In this document: piece after piece, positions 1 to 5,738 of the stretch
Numbering within the stretch: the stretch's first letter is position 1
Layout: every line of letters begins with the position of its first letter
The notes under the pieces: generated by a model
Told to the model about the DNA's origin: nothing
Databases searched by the model: none
The model's input: the letters and a program-made list of their open reading frames with translations, nothing else
Translations under genes and position numbers: made by a program
Origin: Acidobacteriota bacterium
GTDB lineage: Bacteria > Acidobacteriota > Thermoanaerobaculia > Multivoradales > SZUA-115
Assembly (NCBI GenBank): GCA_003231035.1
Contig: QIHU01000295.1
Location: forward strand, 1 to 5,738
Reading direction: 5' to 3'
DNA length: 5,738 nt

Positions 1-383
1 TTCATCATCTTCTCGACCATCGCCCGCTGGTCCGAGGGCAGGTCCTTGAGCGTTTTCTCCAGCTGAGACATGGCGCCGCTGATCTGCCCAACGATCTGTT
101 CGAGTGCCTCTTCGTCCATGACCATGTAGGATTTCTTGGCATGGTCCACCATGACCATCTCGCGCCGATCCCCACGGAAAATCATCTCGCCCTCGACCGC
201 GCCACCTCTGGCGCGGGAAACGATGTTCATCTTGAGATTGCGACCCTCGACCGCCGCCTGGATCGACTCCGACTTCGGCGGGGATTGTTCGTGATCGGTC
301 ACCTCGATTTCGTAGACCACGCCCGCGGCGACCGGTCCGGCGATCACCACCGCAAGTGTCAAGGCGATCCATAGCTTCTTCAT
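1..383 (-). CDS. Secreted DUF4412-like protein, 3' end cut off by window edge
   Basis: The reading frame is open from ATG at 383 to the left edge and gives 127 residues without a stop, so the C-terminus is missing. Residues 1-20 form a classic signal peptide (MKK, then a hydrophobic stretch, then PVAA before GVVYEIEV), so the product should be exported to the periplasm or beyond. The mature part opens with a beta-strand-like segment (VVYEIEVTD), then KMNIVSRARGGAVEGEMIFRGDRREMVMVDHAKKSYMVMD, and a Met/Gln/Lys-rich helix ending in DLPSDQRAMVEKMM. The pattern of a measured 'MIFRGDRREMVMVDH..KSYMVMD' block followed by a helix with 'P..QR..ME.MM' resembles proteins carrying DUF4412, whose function is unknown. 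The family call is from memory of that pattern, not a search. The gene lies 108 bases downstream of the protease gene on the same strand, so cotranscription is possible. The upstream sequence GCAAGAA is only a weak ribosome binding site. Confidence 0.8.
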   Translation of the reverse strand, partial: MKKLWIALTLAVVIAGPVAAGVVYEIEVTDHEQSPPKSESIQAAVEGRNLKMNIVSRARGGAVEGEMIFRGDRREMVMVDHAKKSYMVMDEEALEQIVGQISGAMSQLEKTLKDLPSDQRAMVEKMM

Positions 384-425
384 TTCTTGCCGTTGCACGG
401 CAGATGGCTTGCGAGCATACCGCAG

Positions 426-463
426 GCTGGCCAGGGCCGACCCGTAGGCCGACCCTGGCCGGC
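426..463. other. Strong GC-rich hairpin in the gap between protease and DUF4412-like gene
   Basis: The arms GCTGGCCAGGG (426-436) and CCCTGGCCGGC (453-463) pair over 11 positions with one T-G wobble on the plus-strand reading, around a 16-base loop. Two copies of GGCCGACCC (435-443 and 447-455) sit across the loop as a direct repeat. The element lies in the 108-base gap (384-491), after the protease stop and before the DUF4412-like start. It could end or attenuate protease transcription, or protect the 3' end of its mRNA. No T-run follows the stem on either strand, so it is not a textbook intrinsic terminator. The rest of the gap shows nothing else that I can name. Confidence 0.5.
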
Positions 464-491
464 GCCTTGACCGGTACTCCTTCGAAACGCC

Positions 492-3041
492 CTACTTCAC
501 CGCGGCGGCGCGGCCACGCTTGCCCATCGGCCCCGGATTCACCCGGTCGGGCTTGCGGTGGATTACCCGCACTCCCTCCTCGCTGAGGACGAAGACCATC
601 GCGCCCACGCCGCAGACCGGCCGGGTTTCGACCTTGTGGCCGCCGAATTGGCGGTTGCGGAAAAAGAGGGACTGCAAACGGTACGGGGTGATCTCCACGG
701 TGAAGGCACCGAGTTCGTCGGTTCGCGCCTTTTCGTCTTCGAAACGCACCACGGTACCCGGCAGCGGCCGGCCCTCTTCGTCCGTCACCTCACCGATCAA
801 CCGGCACGACTTCGGTACGAAGGTACGCACGGTAACCCCGCCGATCAACTCGCGCTCTCCTCCCGGTCTGCGCGGTGTCGCGAAAATCGCCACTTCGCAG
901 TCCGCCTCCTCGCCCGGCTCGGTGCCCCGAGGAGCATCGTAGGTTACGCGCACGGTCTTGGGGCAATCGTTGATCGGATCGATCACGAAACGGGCCTCTT
1001 CCACCTGGCACTTCCAACCCTCGCGCTGCGACTTGGCTTGGATTTCCATCAAGGCGGGCACCATGAACGGGTTCTCCACGCGGATCTCCCAGACCGAGGG
1101 GGCCACCTGCAAGTTGCGCTGGGTGACGTTGTTGTCGAAGTCGGTGTCCAGGCCATAGGCGATGCTCACTTGCAAGCACTGGTGGCTGGAGGAGGCCGGA
1201 GTCCACGGCTGGTTCACCCCCACGGTGGCTCCCGCCGCCACGGTGACCGGCTGGGTTCCCACATGGAAGAACTGGGTCGCGCCGGCCCCGAAGACGTAGA
1301 CCCCGAAGCTGACTTCGATGGTCGCCGGCACCGCCCCGTTGTTGGTCACCTGCGCGGTGATCGTGTTGGCTACTCCCGCCTGCGGCGCCGCCGCGGTGGA
1401 GATGTCGGCGGTGTTGTTCCAAGACGGCAAGGGCGGAGTGAGGGCACACGGCTTGCCCGCGCTACTCGGCGGACCGATGCAGGTCGGGAACCCCGGATCG
1501 GTCGCCGCCGCGGCATTGACCGCCGCCCACAGATTGAGCATGCCGGCGCCGAGGTCGTTGTCCCAGACCGGATCGACGGCCGGGAACTGCGCGGTGTTGA
1601 GGCTAGAGTCGGCGTTGGCCTTGAGGAGATCCTTGACGCTGTCCGGGGTAATGCCCGGACGCGCCTGCACGATCACCGCCGCCGCGCCCGCCACCTGCGG
1701 ACTGGCCATCGAAGTGCCCGAGAAACTGACGTAGCTGGAAACCGTACCCGACTGCGCCGAGAGAATATTCTCGCCCGGCGCCGTGATGTCCGGTTTCAAC
1801 GCCACCACATTCGGGGTGGCGACGTTGAAGTCGAGACGCGGTCCGCGCAGGAACTGTGAGTAGTTGAGGTCGTCGCCACGGCCAACCGTGTCGCGATCGT
1901 CGGTGCCGCCGACGGTCAGCGCGAAGGAGGCCGACCCGGGCGACATTACGATCTGGCTGCCGGGAGCCAGGCCGCAGTTGATGGCATTGCCGTGCGCCAC
2001 CACCGGCACGACGCCGAGGGAGGCCAGGTAGTTGACCTGCTGCGACAAGGCGCTGGTGCCGTCGTCGTCCACGCAGTAGCCAAAGCTCATGTTGGCCGAG
2101 ACGATGTTGAAGGTAGTGGCATTGGCGGCCACCCAGTCGATCGCTTCCGCGGCGTTGGCCGCCGAGCCAAAATTATCGATCTTGACCTCGACCAAACCGG
2201 CGCCCGAAGCCATGCCGGCGCAATTCGTCGGCGAGCCATCGTCCGGGGTGCTACAGGTGCGACCCGCCGCTCCGCCGCCGACGGCGATGCCGGCCACATG
2301 GGTACCGTGGCCGTTGGTGTCGGCCGGATTGGTGACCCCAGTGCCCGGCTCGTCATCGGCGTCGGTACAGACGCCATTGCCCACCGGTATCGGCTCGCAG
2401 GAATCGTCGATACCGTTGCCGTTGGTGTCTTCGAAGCGCGAAGCATCGAAGCCGGCCACCCATTTGCCGGCGAAGGTCTCGTGCGAATCGTCGACCCCAC
2501 TGTCGATCACCGCCACGTTCACACCCGCGCCGGTGAAGCCGGCATCCTGGGCGGTGTTCGGACTGAAGGTGAGACTGGTCCGGGACTGCGCCGCCCTGCT
2601 GGAGACATCGTTGAAGTAGATCAGCGGCGGTTGCCACTCGATCATCGCCACCTCGGGCAGCGCCGCGAGCTTGGGTAGTGCATCGAACTCAACCCCGTCG
2701 AGCATGATGAAGGTCACCAGCTTTCCGATGTAGGTCAAGCGGCCGTAGCCTTTGACCAGACGGGCGATGTCGCGCCCTTCGAGGCAGGTGTTCAGATCGA
2801 CGATCACATTCACCGTCGAGCCCGGCTCGAACCGCTTCTCGATCTCGTCGTCGATGAAGGTCCGGTCGAGATCCCGCACCCAGGTCGTGTGTTTGCGTTG
2901 CCCCTCGATGGCTGGCGAGGCGAAGTACTGCTCCACCGATTGCTGCCAGGCGAGCGGGGTAAATTTGCAGGCTTGGGCTTCGCTCGCGCTCCACAGCACT
3001 AGGACCCAGAGCACTGGTATGAAAACAACTGGCTTCTTCAT
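492..3041 (-). CDS. Secreted subtilisin-like (S8) serine protease with C-terminal beta-sandwich domains
   Basis: This is an exported serine endopeptidase of 849 residues. Residues 1-24 are a signal peptide (MKK, hydrophobic core, AQA before Cys25). Residues about 75-143 look like an inhibitor-I9-type propeptide (VNVIVDLN through YIGKLVTFIMLDGVEFDALPKLAALPEV). The S8 catalytic domain spans about 170-513, with Asp180 in VAVIDSGVD, His245 in NGHGTHVAG, oxyanion Asn352 in VVAHGNA and Ser444 in FSGTSMASPQVAG, so all key residues are present. A 65-residue Asp-His spacing includes an EF-hand-like loop at 205-216. Residues 542-645 resemble a CARDB/Ig-like sandwich, 650-740 a further beta domain, and 745-800 a carboxypeptidase-regulatory-like fold (GEVTDEEGRPLPGTVVRFED..ARTDELGAFTVEI). 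The tail is basic. The mature chain has 15 cysteines, several in close pairs, which fits disulfides outside the cytoplasm. The frame extends 47 codons upstream to 3182, but the signal peptide and Shine-Dalgarno favour 3041. Its natural substrate cannot be inferred. Confidence 0.93.
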   Translation of the reverse strand: MKKPVVFIPVLWVLVLWSASEAQACKFTPLAWQQSVEQYFASPAIEGQRKHTTWVRDLDRTFIDDEIEKRFEPGSTVNVIVDLNTCLEGRDIARLVKGYGRLTYIGKLVTFIMLDGVEFDALPKLAALPEVAMIEWQPPLIYFNDVSSRAAQSRTSLTFSPNTAQDAGFTGAGVNVAVIDSGVDDSHETFAGKWVAGFDASRFEDTNGNGIDDSCEPIPVGNGVCTDADDEPGTGVTNPADTNGHGTHVAGIAVGGGAAGRTCSTPDDGSPTNCAGMASGAGLVEVKIDNFGSAANAAEAIDWVAANATTFNIVSANMSFGYCVDDDGTSALSQQVNYLASLGVVPVVAHGNAINCGLAPGSQIVMSPGSASFALTVGGTDDRDTVGRGDDLNYSQFLRGPRLDFNVATPNVVALKPDITAPGENILSAQSGTVSSYVSFSGTSMASPQVAGAAAVIVQARPGITPDSVKDLLKANADSSLNTAQFPAVDPVWDNDLGAGMLNLWAAVNAAAATDPGFPTCIGPPSSAGKPCALTPPLPSWNNTADISTAAAPQAGVANTITAQVTNNGAVPATIEVSFGVYVFGAGATQFFHVGTQPVTVAAGATVGVNQPWTPASSSHQCLQVSIAYGLDTDFDNNVTQRNLQVAPSVWEIRVENPFMVPALMEIQAKSQREGWKCQVEEARFVIDPINDCPKTVRVTYDAPRGTEPGEEADCEVAIFATPRRPGGERELIGGVTVRTFVPKSCRLIGEVTDEEGRPLPGTVVRFEDEKARTDELGAFTVEITPYRLQSLFFRNRQFGGHKVETRPVCGVGAMVFVLSEEGVRVIHRKPDRVNPGPMGKRGRAAAVK

Positions 3042-3048
3042 GGCCTTT

Positions 3049-3056
3049 CTCCTTCC
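3049..3056 (-). promoter_or_regulatory. Ribosome binding site that fixes the protease start
   Basis: Read on the minus strand, GGAAGGAG lies 7 bases before the ATG at 3041. This near-perfect Shine-Dalgarno, directly ahead of the signal-peptide methionine, supports 3041 over the upstream in-frame start at 3182. Confidence 0.8.
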
Positions 3057-3295
3057 GTGGCGTGGAACTCCGGGGGGAAGAAACGCCACTCGATTAGTGA
3101 ATTTCAACAAAGAGTTAGGCGTTGGGAGTTGCTCGGTGTTACCGCGCAACGGAAGCGAGTGCCCGTTGAGCGACGCCGGCACACCCGGTCCGGTCTTACG
3201 TCAGGAAGACGGTTGCCTTGGAAAGCGACTGCCCGAGGATGGCCGCACCTCACGAAACGCGAGCCGCGAGCCGCGCGGGATAGAATCCAGAAACT

Positions 3296-3304
3296 AGGAA
3301 GGGA
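3296..3304 (+). promoter_or_regulatory. Ribosome binding site that fixes the transglycosylase start
   Basis: AGGAAGGGA ends 7 bases before the ATG at 3312. It supports starting at the lipoprotein signal peptide rather than at the upstream in-frame start at 3057, which would add 85 basic residues in front of the signal sequence. Confidence 0.75.
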
Positions 3305-3311
3305 CTTTCGA

Positions 3312-5177
3312 ATGAAGCTCACTCAAACCATGGTGGCCGTCTTACTTGGGCCACTTCTAGCCGGCTGCGCCACCAGCCAAGGTAGCTATACCGACATGGA
3401 GACCCCGCAAGCGGAGGAGAGCGACACCGGCGCCACGTCCGCGCAAGGAAGCGACGATGACGCTGCACTCGACCCCTGGATGGAAGGCGACTCACCAGAC
3501 GAGCTCGCGGGTGGCATCGCGGGGACGACGTTGGCCGCGCGCACCCTTTCGACCGGCACTAGCCTGCAAAACGCTTTGAACTGGACCGAGGAAGGGCTGC
3601 TCCTCTACGACGGGGGCGACCACGAAGCGGCGCGACAGTCGCTCAGCGACGCCCTCATCGCCCTGCACGAGGTGGATCTACCGCCCGCCATGGCGCAACG
3701 GGGGCTCGCCGTGCTCGCCTGCTGCTGCCACGATCCCGAGGCGGTGCGCCTGGCGCTCGACGCCAGCGCCAACCCCGAAAGCGCCGAGCGGGGGTTCATC
3801 GAGGCCGAAGTGCGCCGCTTGCTGGTGCGCTTCGGCGCCAGCGACCCCGGCGATGAGTACCTCGCCACCTTCGTCGGCGAAGTCGAACGCTACGTCGAGT
3901 TCTACCGCGGCCGCCGACGCGAGTTCTTCGAGCGGGCCTACGAACGCAAGCACAAGTACTGGCCGACCATCCAGCGAATCCTCGCCAAGAACAATCTGCC
4001 GGAAGAACTCGGCTACCTCCCCCTTGTCGAGAGCGGTTACTCGCCACGCGCCTTGAGCCACGCCGACGCCCGCGGCCTCTGGCAGTTCATTCCCGCCACC
4101 GGCCGGCGCTACGGCCTGCGCGCGTCGGCCGACTTCTGGGATGTGGAGAAATCGACCGAAGCGGCGGCCGAGTACCTGCTCGACTTGATCGGCATCTTCG
4201 GCTCACGCTCCTTCCTCCTCGCCACGGCGGCCTACAACGCCGGTGAAGGCCGCATTCTGCGCTGCTTGCGCAACTTGGAAGACCCCTTCGGCGGCCGCAG
4301 CTTCTGGGCCATTCGCGGCTGCGTGGCCACCGAAACGCGCGAGTACGTGCCCAGAATTCTAGCCGCCGCGATCATCAGTCGCGATCCCACCCGCTTCGGG
4401 TTCAACGTTCTATCCGCCGAAGAAACCTTGCAACGCTACGACGTGGTGGTGGTCCCCGAGGTCACCTCACTGGCCCACATCGGGCGGCTGACCGGAGTGG
4501 ACGCCGGAGAGATCCGCACCCTCAACACCGATCTCGCCTCCAGGCGAACCCCCGGGCGCAACTTCCCGCTCTACGTGCCACGCGGAACTCAAGAGTCCTT
4601 GCAACTGGCGCTGGCCAAAGAACCCGAGCCGAGCCCTCGGCGAGCCCAAACTGGCGCCAGTAGGTCCGCCCCCACCAAGAAAGGCTCACGCCGACGGGAA
4701 ACCGCCACCTCCCCCACCTACAAAGTGCGCAGCGGCGACACCCTGAGCGACATCGCTTCGCGCTACGGGATCTCCTACCGCAAACTGGCCAGCGCCAACG
4801 GCCTGAGCGCCCCCTACACCCTGCGCGTGGGCCAGAAACTCAAGATCACCGGCGCCTCCGGCCCACCCAGGCTCGTCTACACGGTACAAAAGGGAAACAC
4901 CCTCACCGAAGTCGCCGACCTCTTCGCGGTGCGCTACCACGACATCAAACGGTGGAACAAGCTCACCTCCAACCGTCTACGGGTCGGACAAGAACTCATC
5001 ATCCACCCCGACCGCCAGCTACAAGCCAAGAACTACTCCGTCCGCTCCGGCGACAGCATCGCCCGCATCGCCCGCCGCCACGGCGTCTCCACCCGCTCGA
5101 TTCTGACTACCAACGGTCTAGGGAGGCGGAGCGTGATCCGGCCGGGGGAGAAGTTGGTGGTGTATGTGCCGGAGTAA
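3312..5177 (+). CDS. mltD: MltD-like membrane-bound lytic murein transglycosylase lipoprotein with LysM repeats
   Basis: The 621-residue product should cleave peptidoglycan glycan strands with formation of 1,6-anhydro-muramyl ends. Residues 1-18 form a lipoprotein signal with lipobox LLAGC, giving lipidated Cys19. Ala at +2 rather than Asp favours the outer membrane. An acidic, Gly/Ser-rich linker follows (about 20-75), then a short TPR-like helical segment (87-120). The SLT (family 1) domain covers about 210-350: catalytic Glu240 in LPLVESGYSP, GLWQF (255-259), YNAGEG (308-313) and ETREYVPRILA from about 341. A degenerate LysM-like segment lies at 376-423. Three clear LysM modules follow at 470-512 (YKVRSGDTLSDIA), 522-564 (YTVQKGNTLTEVA) and 574-619 (YSVRSGDSIARIA), which bind peptidoglycan sugars. 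It is longer than E. coli MltD (about 450 residues, two LysM), through the extra N-terminal region and LysM. A Cys-Cys-Cys-His stretch at 137-140 is unusual. The gene is divergent from the protease and convergent with the next gene. Confidence 0.93.
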   Translation: MKLTQTMVAVLLGPLLAGCATSQGSYTDMETPQAEESDTGATSAQGSDDDAALDPWMEGDSPDELAGGIAGTTLAARTLSTGTSLQNALNWTEEGLLLYDGGDHEAARQSLSDALIALHEVDLPPAMAQRGLAVLACCCHDPEAVRLALDASANPESAERGFIEAEVRRLLVRFGASDPGDEYLATFVGEVERYVEFYRGRRREFFERAYERKHKYWPTIQRILAKNNLPEELGYLPLVESGYSPRALSHADARGLWQFIPATGRRYGLRASADFWDVEKSTEAAAEYLLDLIGIFGSRSFLLATAAYNAGEGRILRCLRNLEDPFGGRSFWAIRGCVATETREYVPRILAAAIISRDPTRFGFNVLSAEETLQRYDVVVVPEVTSLAHIGRLTGVDAGEIRTLNTDLASRRTPGRNFPLYVPRGTQESLQLALAKEPEPSPRRAQTGASRSAPTKKGSRRRETATSPTYKVRSGDTLSDIASRYGISYRKLASANGLSAPYTLRVGQKLKITGASGPPRLVYTVQKGNTLTEVADLFAVRYHDIKRWNKLTSNRLRVGQELIIHPDRQLQAKNYSVRSGDSIARIARRHGVSTRSILTTNGLGRRSVIRPGEKLVVYVPE

Positions 5178-5191
5178 AAGACGAGGCGACG

Positions 5192-5738
5192 TCACTTTGA
5201 ATCTGCATTAGGGGTAGGTTCGACCCTGGCCAGCAGCGGAATCAACTCCGGCAGGATCTTCTCAGCGACTCCTACCGCCACCCGGCTATCCGGCCCTAGA
5301 TCGAGGTGGATGGCGACGGTGAGGACTCGTGCATCCGGCGCCACGAGTTGTTGCGGGGTCGGAGGCACCGAGGTTGCCTCCCTGGCCGGGGAGGCGCACC
5401 AGAGTGAAGACGAAGACGGAGCCCATGTCGCGGATCAGCCGTTGGCGAAAAAGGCTGTCTTCGCGATTGAGGCGCAGCTGGTTGCCCTCTTTGAACATCG
5501 GCCCGTCCACTTCGTCGGGATCGTCGGCCGTGCCGGCGGCTAGATCTTGGGCGAAGCGATCCAAGAGGCGCACCAGGAGGCGCAGTAGGCGATTGCGATT
5601 TGCGCGGTAGCCGATCTCGATCAGCGCCCGATCCAACGCCCTTCGCATCGCTTGTCGCCCAGGCTGGCCCGAGGCGCTGTAAGGCCTGGTTGCACTGGAA
5701 TTGGCCACCACCAGAGCGCCCGCTTGCAGTTCTAGATG
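5192..5738 (-). pseudogene. Unrecognised protein, frameshifted and cut off at its 5' end by the window edge
   Basis: I do not recognise this product. One minus-strand frame is open from the right edge to TAG at 5288-5286. It translates sensibly at first (RALIEIGYRANRNRLLRLLVRLLDRFAQDLAAG, then DEVDGPMFKEGNQLRLNREDSLFRQRLIRDMGSVFVFTLVRLP) and then turns into Arg/Pro/Ser-rich nonsense. A second frame, open from 5434 to TGA at 5194-5192, takes over with PPTPQQLVAPDARVLTVAIHLDL and VAVGVAEKILPELIPLLARVEPTPNADSK. Dropping one base from the four-base run at 5388-5391 joins them into 181 residues with strongly GC-rich third positions. The chain would have amphipathic, leucine-rich helices near the start, a proline-rich linker, and a final beta strand plus helix. 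No signal peptide or catalytic motif is visible. Since the frame is open at 5738, the true start probably lies outside. It may be a real pseudogene or a sequencing indel. Confidence 0.6.
5376..5395. repeat. Perfect 7-bp inverted repeat at the apparent frameshift site
   Basis: GCCTCCC (5376-5382) and GGGAGGC (5389-5395) pair perfectly around the six-base loop TGGCCG. The four-base G run at 5388-5391, the likeliest place for the indel in the surrounding gene, straddles the loop and the right arm. Hairpins of this kind are a known cause of polymerase slippage and sequence compression. A transcription terminator role is unlikely because it lies about 200 bases past the transglycosylase stop, inside the convergent gene, with no T-run. 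Confidence 0.5.

Larger units (their letters stand above)
3042..3311. promoter_or_regulatory. Divergent intergenic region, presumed to hold promoters for both flanking genes
   Basis: These 270 bases separate two genes that read away from each other, so both promoters are expected here. An AT-richer island at about 3091-3116 stands out from the GC-rich surroundings and, read on the minus strand, contains TTGTTGAAA (3110-3102), which could serve as a -35 element. No good -10 sits at the right distance. On the plus strand, TAGAAT at 3281-3286 is a five-of-six match to a -10 box, but no -35 match is found 16-18 bases upstream. A short imperfect tandem repeat (CGCGAGC twice, then CGCGC) lies at 3258-3276. 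Open frames continue through the region from both sides, but their translations are basic and low in sense, so I treat it as noncoding. No operator or riboswitch is recognised. Confidence 0.4.

Noticed and set aside
558..1859. Plus-strand open frame of 433 codons antisense to the protease
   Set aside because: Its translation is rich in Arg, His and Gly with no domain or signal, and it mirrors GC-rich codons of a clearly real protease with all catalytic motifs. It is a shadow frame.
1992..2678. Plus-strand open frame of 228 codons antisense to the catalytic domain
   Set aside because: It lies opposite the His-box region of the protease, and its composition is what reversed GC-rich codons give. 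No ribosome binding site or recognisable fold.
3039..3056. Protease as a lipoprotein, given Cys25 right after the signal peptide
   Set aside because: The residues before Cys25 are Ala-Gln-Ala, which lack the Leu and the small residue pattern of a lipobox. An A-X-A signal peptidase I site fits better.
3281..3286. TAGAAT as a firm sigma-70 -10 box for the transglycosylase
   Set aside because: It matches five of six positions, but no -35-like hexamer occurs at the proper spacing, so it is only mentioned within the intergenic entry.
3678..4061. Minus-strand open frame of 127 codons inside the transglycosylase gene
   Set aside because: It is fully antisense to the SLT-domain gene, with alanine/glycine/valine-rich composition typical of a shadow of GC-rich coding DNA.
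5310..5543. Plus-strand open frame of 77 codons near the right edge
   Set aside because: The minus strand here has the stronger coding signal in its third positions and continuous amphipathic helices. The plus frame has no ribosome binding site or plausible continuation.

Overview
This window reads as an ordinary chromosomal stretch from a GC-rich, diderm (Gram-negative) bacterium. The evidence for a diderm is a murein-hydrolase lipoprotein of the MltD type and two Sec-type secreted proteins. The combination of a secreted multidomain S8 protease with a DUF4412-like protein, in high-GC DNA, would suit Acidobacteriota or a deltaproteobacterial/myxobacterial lineage. That placement is a guess from style, not from a marker gene.

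Layout. On the minus strand, from 3041 leftwards, lies an 849-residue secreted subtilisin-family serine protease (492-3041). A 108-base gap follows, containing a strong hairpin (426-463). Then comes the 5' part of a small secreted DUF4412-like protein (383 down to the window edge). A 270-base divergent intergenic region (3042-3311) separates the protease from a plus-strand gene for a 621-residue lytic transglycosylase lipoprotein with an SLT domain and three clear C-terminal LysM repeats (3312-5177, MltD-like). Fourteen bases after its stop, a convergent minus-strand gene begins at its 3' end (5192-5738, running off the right edge). That gene can be read as one protein only if a single-base frameshift is allowed near 5388-5391.

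Functional picture. All three identifiable products act outside the cytoplasm: one cuts proteins, one cuts peptidoglycan, and one is an exported protein of unknown role. The protease and the DUF4412-like gene point the same way and could share a transcript, but the hairpin between them may separate or attenuate them. Nothing shows that the protease and the transglycosylase work together beyond their divergent arrangement. For both genes the longest open frame overextends into the intergenic region. The preferred starts are set by a signal peptide or lipobox and by a good Shine-Dalgarno sequence.

I found no RNA genes, mobile elements, CRISPR arrays, attachment sites or origins, and no convincing new system. 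The most useful points for a second look are the frameshifted gene at the right edge with a hairpin at the shift site, the EF-hand-like calcium loop inserted in the protease catalytic domain, and the hairpin between the protease and the DUF4412-like gene.
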